A stretch of 16,026 nucleotides of DNA, taken from Cylindrobasidium torrendii FP15055 ss-10 (taxonomy: Eukaryota > Basidiomycota > Agaricomycetes > Agaricales > Physalacriaceae). Position numbers and translations under genes: made by a program. The stretch lies in NCBI GenBank assembly GCA_000934385.1, contig KN880837.1, positions 1-16,026 of the forward strand, in the 5' to 3' direction. Below the pieces are notes generated by a model. That model saw only the letters and a list, made by a program, of their open reading frames with translations, did not search any database and had not been told where the DNA came from. Each line of letters opens with the position of its first letter. Position 1 is the stretch's first letter. Below, in pieces: positions 8,401 through 16,026 of this stretch.

Positions 8401-11400
8401 CAATATTGTTAGTGACGGTCAACCGGGATTTCGGGGTCTACTTGCTCTTCCAGGTGCCTGATGAGGCGGCCGTATAACTTAGGGTCAAGCTCAGTGCCCA
8501 ACGCATCTCGCGCAGTGTCCCGTATAAGAATGTCGTCGTGGAGTAAGTATCTCGATAGATCACGCACGAATCCCTGTACGAGTCCCACAGGATTCTGGGG
8601 CACGCGAATGCCGTCAGGGATGTATGTTGCCGGTATGAAGTCGGTCAAGTTGATGATGGCACTCAAATCTCGCAGACATGAGCCTCCCATCGCTGCCAGG
8701 AAGAGGGTAAGGTTTTGCCATTCCGCGCGTATGTCCTGAACAGAGCTCAATACGGACGTATGCAAAGGCCGTCAGTGAAAGCGAACGCACCTGCACTCCC
8801 TGAATTTGATCTCTGCCACGCGCTCCACTGTCTGTCCCATGTACAACGGTCTCACCCAGAGCCCTCCATCTCCAGTAACATTCCTGCCATACCGCGATGG
8901 AGACGGCGGGAGAGAAGGGTGCCAGACGGAGCAGCCGCCGGACGCGTTTCTGTCTCATGTTGCGTCCTTGGATGTTCACCTTCGGGTCGCCTATTTGGTC
9001 GTATACGGGAATCCGCTTTGAAAGGTCGTCGGTGGTCATCAATGGATTTTCCAGAGAGGAGAAAGGCCCGCGTTCAGCAAATGAGATAAGACGTAACCCT
9101 TGTGCTGCTAACTGGGATATATCGTTGTCTTGAGATGGTAAACAAACGAGAAGAGCAATCTCAGACAGGATGAATGCAGCAAGTCGGTCTGTGTTTTGGT
9201 TGATCTGCGTGGACGGGTCTTTCTACAAGATGCTTAGCACAGTAAAAGTACGAGGCGAACGATTCTTACCACAATATTTGTGACTGAAAGTGCAAGGTGA
9301 TCAATGTCCATTTGAAGCCAAGCGCGTTGAGTGCCAGGATCTGAGCGACAGCGTAGAAGGTTGCTGGCGAGACACATTATCCGCAAAAAGCTTCCATGCC
9401 ATGAGTACTCGAGCGGTTTGAAAGATGGCACACACGTACAGCTCCTCCAAATAGAAGGCGCGCGAGCGGATTGTAGCTGCGTCTGTTGGAGCCACAGGCA
9501 GGAAATATTCCGTTCCCAACCGCGAATTGACCGCCAGTGAGGTCTTGACTGCGTTGTCGTAAGGAGCATCCCACATTTCGAGGACGGATATGGTCCAATC
9601 CTTCGACTTGTACTCGTCGGGCACCATGAGTGGCATCACTCTCCAAAGGGACAGAATGCCCAGACAGAGAATTTCACGGTCGGACATGCCATAGCGGGAG
9701 GCATACTTGGACTTGGGCCTATACGGAGTTCGCTTCATATTGCCATACTTGTCAGTTTCGGCACGGCGAATGCAAACAGTCTGTGAACTGTAAGTCAATT
9801 TCATTCCGCACGCAAAAAAAATGAGTACCATCATCATCTCCCTCAGGCGTCTGCTTATTTGCGCCGACAGGTGAACGGGGTCGGCTTGTAGTGGATATCT
9901 GGACGACTATCTCACTGTTAGTGTGATCGAGAATAGTTGTATCTCACTGACCTCGACTGTGATGGTCTTGAGAGCCCGGATTACACACGTTTTCACCGCG
10001 TCAGATCTGTCAGGCTCAATCGCAATTAGAAATATCGCAGCTGACTCTTCAGCTGGCAGAAAACGGTGCATGGCCACCAGGACCTCAGCAAAGAGGGAGA
10101 TGTCCACAGTGTGATGCGAGTTGTCCCAGAATGGCCGTACAGTGTGCGTGTTAAAGAGGTTGCTCTGGGCAATGTCGTCAACACAAAGCAAATAGACGAG
10201 ATACGACGTACCTTCAGTTCATGAACGATATCCATTGCGAAAGAGCGCATGAGAATCTCATCGCTACTCGATACCATAGTAGCACGGCATATGTCGAGAC
10301 CGCATATCACAGCGACGTCGAAGTGCTTGGATCCAACAGAAAAATTACGCAGAATTTCTTGCACAAACTTGTCAGATTTGGTCCCACGACTTACAGATAT
10401 GTCTGCACTGATCCTCTCTGGCGTGATGCAGAGCAGGGCGGCGAGGGTTGGCCACATGGTTGCTTCAGTACCAGCCTTGATGCGACTGTAGAAAGAGTCG
10501 AAAACACGTTCCGGTGCACCATCCATCTTCCCTTTTCCAGTGCTGTGTAGCAGGTCATTGTACTCCTTGGGGAAGTTTCTGATCCAATTCCAGATAGCCA
10601 AGCGTAAAGGGTTGGCGAAGATGAGATGGGTATCCCCTGACATATTGACAAGGAGGGACGAAAGTTCTGTGCCCCGACGTCAATCCATGAAGCAGGGTAA
10701 CATCGAGAAGACATGCCTTGAAGGAACTGAACCAGCCGGCGGCGGTCCATTGCGCAGAAGGATAAGAGTGAGACGTCTACGATGTCTGCATCTGGCTCTT
10801 GTTGTGCAAGCTGGCGTATCTTCATGCGTATCCGATTAAATACAGTGGCCCAGTTGGAAGCGGAAATATGGAAAACAATGCGACCGGTGTAATGTTCGAT
10901 AAGATCGTGAAGGTCGCGCTGTGAATTGGCCATAGACACAGGTGTAAGCTCGTAGGTGCTACTTCCGAAACTGGAGGCACTGGAAAGTGAGCTCTGAAGT
11001 GAACTGCACGATGATTGAGTCTTGAGGTCAGGTTGCTCAAACTTTTCCGCCGCCTCGAGAACACTCGCAATAGATAATCGTGGCACGGTCTCGTAGTCGC
11101 GAAAATCAATGTCGGTTGATTCGAGGTGATCCATGAGGAGAGTTGGGACGCGCTGGCCGGACTGGCGGAGGAAGAGGACCATCACACTGAGAAGGTATCG
11201 CGCGCAGTTGTCTTCCATAGGCGGGGTGTCTCCCCAAAGACTCATGTTATTGTCGGCCGAAGTGCGGCTCCATTTGGACGAACTCTGGGGAATAGGCGAT
11301 TCGGGAACAGAACCAGGAGGATTGCTGCTGGCCTGAGAGCGCGAACGTACCCCAGCCGCCGAGTGCTGCGTACGGGAAGTTATGGCAGTTGCAAGGACCT

Positions 11401-11885
11401 TGAGCACAAAAAGCTGAGACTGCAACAACTCGATACCGGGCATTTCTTCGGCCTGAATGATGAACAACGCGGCTGGTGTTGGGATTTGGACAGACACACC
11501 TTGGCGAGCCGTTCCACAAGTTCACATAGCGCGAGTGCAATGGTGTCCAGCGAGTCGTGAGAGAGTTTGACAAGGGCTTCAACAGCCTGTTGAGTGGCCT
11601 GGTCAGTTTCGAGACGATCCAAGGTAGTGCCAGAATGTATCGGAAGCTACAACTTTGTATCAGCATCGCGTTCAGTCTGAGCGAAACAATGCGCACTTTA
11701 TTCTTCAACCTATTCACTAGCACTTGGACAATTTTCTGCTGCTGAACGGCTGTATTCGCGAGGGAGTGGTGAGATTGGCCGACTCCATAATTGGATTCTT
11801 GACTACGATGGACGCGCGACGTTGAAGCACTAGCGGTGGGCGGCGGGGTTGAGCCAGACGATGCCGCAGGCTTTCTGAGTGGCAT
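2464..11885 (-). CDS. IRA1: Neurofibromin/IRA-type Ras GTPase-activating protein
   Basis: Negative regulator of Ras: it speeds GTP hydrolysis and so damps cAMP/MAPK signalling (family knowledge). My model has 30 exons giving 2672 aa (yeast IRA about 3080, human NF1 about 2820). Exons: 11885-11697, 11646-11500, 11452-10717, 10666-10212, 10164-9952, 9906-9829, 9780-9440, 9390-9270, 9222-8856, 8812-8791, 8745-8446, 8397-7872, 7821-7783, 7732-7493, 7444-7427, 7379-7235, 7184-6920, 6869-6831, 6779-6714, 6658-6451, 6403-6053, 6002-5913, 5864-5660, 5612-5517, 5464-5346, 5300-4587, 4539-4339, 4286-3830, 3781-2830, 2782-2464. All phases close. N-terminal helical repeats include IWNWIRNFPKEY, like NF1 FWNWVENYPDEF; a Ser-rich linker lies near residues 255-275. 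The GAP domain has arginine finger R1320 (LFRSN) and FLRFISPA at 1434-1441. Sec14-like and PH-like modules and a long helical C-terminus follow, as in NF1. Introns 3 and 11 are read as GC-AG. The start is the first ATG of an open exon matching family N-termini. The overall call is very secure; single splice sites less so. Confidence 0.95.
5050..6200 (-). other. Sec14-like and PH-like bipartite module of the RasGAP
   Basis: Exons 21-26 encode the part that follows the GAP domain in neurofibromins. The Sec14-like half (about residues 1590-1725) includes DIIIDGTAF, LHWVKYSIELFPTDFL and NVYILNANMEALKYI, paralleling NF1 'EIVVDLTHTG', 'FLSKWFVVFPG' and 'AVYIYNCNSW'. The PH-like half (about 1755-1835) includes FTGVTMKISS, then a segment starting VRITC, and ends with NRMGTTLYLNSL before a helix. 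In human NF1 this module binds glycerophospholipids. Boundaries are approximate and the lipid role is inferred from the family. Confidence 0.8.
6451..7379 (-). other. RasGAP catalytic domain core
   Basis: Exons 16-20 encode the core of the GAP-related domain. The arginine finger is R1320 in LFRSNS, equivalent to NF1 Arg1276 in LFRGNS. FLRFISPA (1434-1441) matches NF1 FLRFINPA, with R1436 equivalent to Arg1391; the two arginines are 116 residues apart here and 115 in NF1. K1466 in IIAKIIQNLANN matches NF1 Lys1423. All catalytic and structural residues I know for this fold are present, so the domain should be active. The four introns inside it are needed to keep frame; intron 19 splits the codon of R1436 itself. 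Confidence 0.92.
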
Positions 11886-12204
11886 TATGGCACCACTTTA
11901 TGATCTGATTCTCTCTGCGTCTCGTCGTTATCCACCGAAATTATTGCCTTCGCCTGGCAAGCGATGGAAGGGATGCAAGGAGAGGTGGGCTTATGTAAGC
12001 GCTTGAGGCACGTGATGCTGCAACCTCTCCTTCTTGTGTATTACAGACTACAGATTTGCAGCATCAACCAACGCACATCCAGTTTGTCTATCTGATGTGT
12101 TAGTTGTTGACTTTGCAGACAGAAGTTGTTCATGTGGCGCAAGCCGAGCTGAAGCCGGCCGATCATCAAGCTTGTTCAAGACCATCTATTGCCGCCGACA
12201 AAAA
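11886..12204. promoter_or_regulatory. Divergent promoter between the RasGAP gene and RRP7
   Basis: Only 319 bp separate the two start codons, so the genes must share or abut promoter elements. A CACGTG E-box palindrome lies at 12009-12014. No clear TATA box is visible for either gene. Three short upstream open frames read toward RRP7: 12015-12095, 12095-12103 and 12132-12152. They would matter only if transcription starts upstream of them. Confidence 0.55.
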
Positions 12205-13207
12205 ATGCCTTCACCCGCTCTCATCAGTGGATTTACGCCCCTCCCTTTTTCCATCTCTCCGGGTGTTGTACACTATGTCTATGCTCGTGCTCATGAAGCT
12301 CCTAAAAAGGCGAAACAATCGCAACAATGGCCTGCAGGGCGAACACTCTTTCTCGTGAATGTACCCCCAGATGCAACCGAGCGCGAAATAACGGAAATAT
12401 TCAAATCCTGTGGCACGATAGAACGGGTATCGTTTGACTCGGATGCGCCTCCAGTGGAAGAACCTGATAGCAGTGATGAAGAGGAAGAAGAGGAGATTGA
12501 GGAAACAGCTGTAGATGGAGAAGAGCCACAGAGGAAGAGGAGACGGAAAGACAAGACCAAGGCGCCTCGACCACCGCAACTCATTCCTCTCCCGTCTCCC
12601 GCTATACGCAAACTACGTCGGACGAGTCAGTCTGCACATGTCATTTTCTTGGACGATTCATCCCTTCCCCGTGCTCTTGTACCGTCTTCAAAACCTCGCG
12701 CATGGCCTGCAGGCGATGAAGAGCCCTCCGGCCTCGCACACTACACTTCTCTGTATACCTCTCTGCGGCCCCCTCTCGATGCAGTCCGCACTCATGCAGA
12801 CTCGTTCATGGAGCTTTTCGAATTCGAGCAAGCCAAACTCAAGCAAAAGAGCAGATACAAGAAGGGAGAAGCTGTGGTAGACGAGGATGGTTTTACTCTT
12901 GTCACTCGAGGAGGCGCGTATGGCCAGGCGGTCGGTGGAGGCGTCACTGTCGCGAGCAAGCGCTTCCAGTCGCGCGGAGAAACGCGCTCGATGGGACGCA
13001 ACCGCAAAAAGGACACGAAGGAGAAGGCCAACTTCTATGCCTTCCAGAAGGCAGAAAAGCAAAGAAGCGGTGCGTTCCCTTTGGTGTTGACTCTAACGAC
13101 ATCCCAACTGATAGCCTATAGATTTGATGAAGCTCAGGCGCGATTGGGAGTCGACGAAGGAACAGGTGGAGAAGCTCAAGGCCTCACGCAAATTCAAGCC
13201 ATACTAA
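12205..13207 (+). CDS. RRP7: Rrp7, ribosomal RNA-processing protein (small subunit biogenesis)
   Basis: Exons 12205-13069 and 13122-13207 join to 316 aa, close to the yeast protein in size. Rrp7 is a nucleolar pre-40S assembly factor acting with the UTP-C complex (family knowledge). The N-terminus (GFTPLPFSI) leads into an RRM-like fold with TLFLVNVPPDATEREI as first strand and helix. An acidic Glu-rich stretch followed by a basic RKRRRK block (about residues 90-125) is inserted in the fold. The C-terminal Rrp7 domain carries DEDGFTLVTRGG, then FYAFQKAEKQRS, and ends in ASRKFKPY. The 52-bp intron (GTGCGT...CTATAG, branch CTAAC) is phase 1. Without removing it the frame runs to 13323 and loses the conserved tail, so the spliced model is clearly right. 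The start ATG at 12205 follows AAAA, a good fungal context. The gene is divergent from the RasGAP gene. Confidence 0.95.
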
Positions 13208-13537
13208 ACACACATTTTGTCGCTCCTATGAAACGGCGTTGTGTCTTCTTGTATCGAATTGCTCTGGCATCAGGAATGTCCGACCGCTGTGATCCAGGTC
13301 AAATGGCCAAGCAGGCGCGCTAACAAGCCAGCTACCTGAATTACTTGACATCAACGCGAGCCTAAAATTGCTTTTTCATACGAGTTTGTCAGTGAATGCA
13401 GCCTTGAACACTACCACTGGATCAGAGTAGATAGATAAGTCCAAAAAGGAAGGCACTTCCTAAGTTATTATACAAGCATTAGTAGTCATATATAGTCTTT
13501 ACAACATATCATAGAACGGTCCGAATTATCATATCTG
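13208..13537. other. Convergent intergenic gap (3' ends of RRP7 and the RGS gene)
   Basis: About 330 bp lie between the stop of RRP7 and the stop of the minus-strand RGS gene. The sequence is AT-richer toward 13440-13530 and probably holds both 3' UTRs. I see no gene, tRNA or repeat in it. Confidence 0.6.
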
Positions 13538-15108
13538 CTATGTCGAATGCCCGGGTATCGAAAAGATCACAGCACCGAATATCTGCGCTGTGTTAGTGAC
13601 CACAATCGACAAACACAGAATCGGACGAACCAAGTCACACAACACAGCTATCATCACCAAGTCATTCATCAATCCTCTGTGCGCTTTCAACACTGTCTTG
13701 TCTTCTATGACCTGCTCTGGGCCGAACATCGCTGGTCTCACCAAGCGCACGTCGCTCCGGGCCACATATTCTGGTTTTCGTGCCACAGGGACGGCAATTC
13801 CGTTGTAGGAGCCGTCCGTGGCATTGCAGATGACGGCGAGCGGGATTGAGTCCACTCGAGCACGCACATTCTCAACGTAGTGTGCAGCCTCCTCGTCCAC
13901 TTGTCGCATCTCCCAGGCGTGTATTTGACGCGCATCGCGGTGGAAGACTTGAGAGCAGAAGCCAAGAAAGGCTGCAACAACAGCGGACACACCAGCGTGC
14001 ATTGGAATTATAGAGATAAGCCGCCATGCACGGTTCACTCGTGGTTCGGGGACGAAATGGATCGTGAGGGCTGCCAAAATGATGGCTACAGCTATGAGTG
14101 AGGAGCCAGCGCTATACCTATGACATGTTCAGTATACGTCGTGTGAAAGTCCTCGTCTATCTCACCATAGAATTTGCTTCGGCATGTTGATGTTCGGAAG
14201 GGCATTTCCAAGGAATCTTGGTAGCACTGTCCTTTCTAGTGTGGTGTAGATTTGCTTGTATATGGGCTCAAACTGGTTCTTTCGTTAGAACTGCCTGGAG
14301 CATTGAAATATTGACAAACCAAACTATAGTGACAGTTGTTTTCGAGCCCCTTGATTATCCTCTGGCGCATGTCATGGTCCACACTCAGCTCTTTCGGTGA
14401 ATTTGGCAGGAAGAATGTCGACACAACACTCATGCACTCTTCCCTCAGAGCTGGGTCGTTGAGCACGATGTTGTTGGTATGGATGTTGGATAAAATGTCG
14501 ATGATGGGCGCAGAATCTGTACTCGTCAAGCTGGCCACTCGCTTCGGTGTTGTCAAGTCCGTGGATGTCGACGCAAAGGATAGCTGGGACTCGGGGCGGC
14601 CGCGTACTGATCGAGCCTGAACACGTTTTCGATAATCCTGAGGATGAATTAGCCAATAGCGCTTGCAGTAGTGGCGGCGGGGTGGCGCACTCTGAACCAT
14701 ACTACAAACTGCAACTGCTCAATAGACATTTCCTGAAGGATAGCTCAGTTTCGAGCCTCGCTGAAGAGGCTCAAACTTGGCGTACATTGAATGCCAAATA
14801 CAGCTCAAAGTCAGGCAAGCTTGAAAGGCATTGGTGGAGGAGACAATAAAGCTGGGCAACGGAGCTCACCTTATTGGAAAACAGGTGCCTCCAGAAAGGA
14901 CCTCCTCTATTCGAGAAGAGATGAGTTGGGTGACTTGGGCCAACTGCGAAGCTCACTCACCCAAGGTCACTGAGGAAAGCCTCCTCGCGTTCATCCTCTC
15001 TGCCCAAGGATACAGTTTCGACATGTAGTCCTGCTTGGGTCGTTTGCGACGCGTCGATGAGCCACTTCTAAGGCTGCGCTCATGTTCATCGTCGTCGGAG
15101 TAGGACAT
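13538..15108 (-). CDS. RGS-domain membrane protein, Rax1-like architecture
   Basis: Eight exons (15108-14961, 14906-14870, 14819-14786, 14732-14691, 14637-14320, 14278-14166, 14117-13639, 13587-13538) give 406 aa. The RGS-like domain spans about residues 48-230: TLEEVLSGGT, DFELYLAFNE, LQFVVWFRDYRKRV, a Ser/Thr-rich insert, a DPALREECMSVVSTFFLP helix, then FEPIYKQIYTTLERTVLPRFL. Three hydrophobic segments follow: about 232-253, 262-290, and 384 to the C-terminus. An RGS-like domain plus C-terminal membrane helices is the layout of fungal Rax1-type proteins, which act in polarity or bud-site marking. Classic RGS proteins instead accelerate GTP hydrolysis on G-alpha. Which role applies here is open. 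Seven GT-AG introns (41-54 bp) are all required for frame; the last ends in CACTAACACAG and its removal restores a continuous third membrane helix. An upstream in-frame ATG at 15243 would add 45 residues. I prefer 15108 because a TATATAAG box sits about 50 bp upstream. Confidence 0.88.
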
Positions 15109-15154
15109 AGTCCTGCGTCCATGGAGTTGCACGCGGTCCACAAAACCACTTTTG

Positions 15155-15163
15155 CTTATATAC
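15155..15163 (-). promoter_or_regulatory. Candidate TATA box of the RGS gene
   Basis: The minus strand reads GTATATAAG about 50 bp upstream of the ATG at 15108. This would be a suitable distance for a short leader and supports that start over the in-frame ATG at 15243, which would put the element inside the coding frame. Confidence 0.4.
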
Positions 15164-15303
15164 GAATCCATGGGATATGGCATCACCGTTTTCAGGGCCT
15201 GAACCCGGTGCATCGAAGCTCCAAATTCCAATGTTGCAGTCATTGATACCGTGCTCGCGAAGAAGCGTCTGCTGCCGGGCTCAGTTGACGAGCAGCGTCA
15301 AAA

Positions 15304-15630
15304 GTGCATCAACTTGCAGCAATGAACACAATAATGCTGGGAGTGATACTCTGGACAGCGCTAAAATACAGGTACAGGCAGTTTGATGAAGTGGAAGAGG
15401 CGGGATGTACGAAGACCAAATCGCTGAGTGGGCATCAAGAACCAAGATATGCAGCCACGAGTGATGCGTGGCGACCACTCGGACTACGCAGGCCGCCGGA
15501 GGCCCCGGCATATCCTAAATACAAAGGAGAAGGGACCCGGGTAGCTCGATCACAGGTCAAGTCAAACCACGTGGAATTGATTCCAGAGGATTCGAGGACG
15601 CCACTTTCGCAGGAACTCCAGAGCGACTAA
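15304..15630 (+). CDS. Weak candidate: unrecognised small protein or exon fragment
   Basis: An open frame of 108 codons, with ATGs at 15322 and 15334. It reads MNTIMLGVILWTALKYRYRQ, a single possible membrane span, followed by an acidic FDEVEEAG and a hydrophilic tail containing APAYPKYK. This could be a short membrane protein or the last exon of one, divergent from the RGS gene. It could equally be chance: other frames of the stretch are also open, the peptide matches no family known to me, and splice signals upstream are ambiguous. Confidence 0.22.
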   Translation: MHQLAAMNTIMLGVILWTALKYRYRQFDEVEEAGCTKTKSLSGHQEPRYAATSDAWRPLGLRRPPEAPAYPKYKGEGTRVARSQVKSNHVELIPEDSRTPLSQELQSD

Positions 15631-15979
15631 TTCAGGACCAGGTAAGGCAGAAGTAAAGCTTTTATGGCACTTTAAAGTCCAGGTTTTTCTTAGTATTGTA
15701 TTGTCATAATGCATAGATCCCCATGTTGTCCTTAAGCATACTATTTAACTATAACTTACTGGCACGGGGCCGTGTAGTAAGGCAGCCCAGCTCAGTACTC
15801 ACTAGCACTATGGAGGATGGGAAATGGGTCTAAGTCAAGGCTTGAAGAACTCAAGGAACAAAGGCCACGAAGGCATCAAAGTTTTCGTAAGTAAGGTTAT
15901 AATGCCAGATAGTTGTTTCTATTTACCAAGGATCATATTGGCTATATGATAGTATATCATCCCAATTTCCAGTCTGGAG

Positions 15980-16021
15980 GTGCCCGAGAGCGCGCGCCGC
16001 CAGGCGCGTGCGGCAGGGCAC
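15980..16021. repeat. GC-rich nested inverted repeat at the window edge
   Basis: An outer pair, GTGCCC (15980-15985) and GGGCAC (16016-16021), encloses an inner pair, GCGCGCGCC (15990-15998) and GGCGCGTGC (16003-16011). The inner pair has one G-T mismatch and a 4-nt loop. It could form a strong hairpin in DNA or RNA. The window ends 5 bp later, so its context is unknown. Confidence 0.6.
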
Positions 16022-16026
16022 AGCCA

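Larger units (their letters stand above)
15244..16026. other. Right flank with no confidently assigned gene
   Basis: Nearly 780 bp without a recognisable gene. An open plus-strand frame at 15304-15630 (108 codons) has a hydrophobic start near NTIMLGVILWTALKY followed by a charged, Pro-rich tail, but I do not recognise it. From about 15640 on the sequence is AT-richer with stops in all frames. An ATGATA-GTA-TATCAT palindrome sits at 15946-15960 and a GC-rich nested hairpin at the edge. Confidence 0.5.

Noticed and set aside
8613..9042. Continuous minus-strand frame running through 8855-8746 without splicing
   Set aside because: Unspliced, it leaves the neurofibromin-like frame (ALGETVVHG...). 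Using the 22-nt microexon restores the conserved frame into VQDIRAEWQNLTLFLAAMGG.
13122..13323. Plus-strand frame continuing past the Rrp7 intron to 13323
   Set aside because: It is read-through of the intron in the wrong frame. The spliced frame gives the conserved Rrp7 tail ending KFKPY and stops at 13207.
1..16026. CRISPR arrays, phage or bacterial mobile elements, toxin-antitoxin pairs, intact transposase or reverse transcriptase genes
   Set aside because: None seen. The spliceosomal introns, intron-containing tRNA and fungal protein families point to ordinary nuclear fungal DNA.

Overview
The window looks like nuclear DNA of a filamentous basidiomycete, most likely an Agaricomycete. It carries five intron-rich protein genes and one intron-containing tRNA gene. 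Introns are short (about 41-61 bp), usually GT-AG, often with CTAAC/CTGAC-like branch sites. The spliced proteins resemble fungal families: an IRA/neurofibromin RasGAP, Rrp7, a Rax1-like RGS membrane protein, a WBP2-like GRAM protein and a DUF202 membrane protein. There is no bacterial operon structure and no CRISPR array.

Layout, left to right. 1-460 is non-genic and repeat-rich: three spaced copies of AAAATCCGGACAAG, a GGTAC palindrome cluster, a C12 tract and a duplicated 16-mer. 468-549 (minus) is tRNA-Arg(UCG) with a 10-nt intron and a Pol III T6 terminator. 652-1333 (plus) is the WBP2-like gene with a C-terminal PPAY motif. 1441-1892 (minus) is the DUF202 gene, convergent with it. 1893-2463 is intergenic. 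2464-11885 (minus) is the main gene, a neurofibromin/IRA-type RasGAP, modelled in 30 exons (2672 aa). 11886-12204 is a short divergent promoter. 12205-13207 (plus) is RRP7 in two exons. 13208-13537 is a convergent intergenic gap. 13538-15108 (minus) is an RGS-domain protein with three C-terminal membrane segments, in eight exons. 15244-16026 has no gene I can name, one weak candidate open frame and hairpin-forming sequence at the edge.

Functionally, two negative regulators of G-protein signalling (RasGAP and an RGS-type protein) flank the ribosome-biogenesis gene RRP7. There is no evidence that they form a cluster; fungal gene order often mixes unrelated housekeeping genes. I found no convincing undescribed system. 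The most useful points are structural: three candidate GC-AG introns, an 18-nt and a 22-nt microexon in the RasGAP gene, a stop codon created by splicing in the DUF202 gene, and complete exon models for genes that single open frames would misrepresent. All splice sites were inferred by eye from frame continuity, consensus sequence and family resemblance, with no transcript data.
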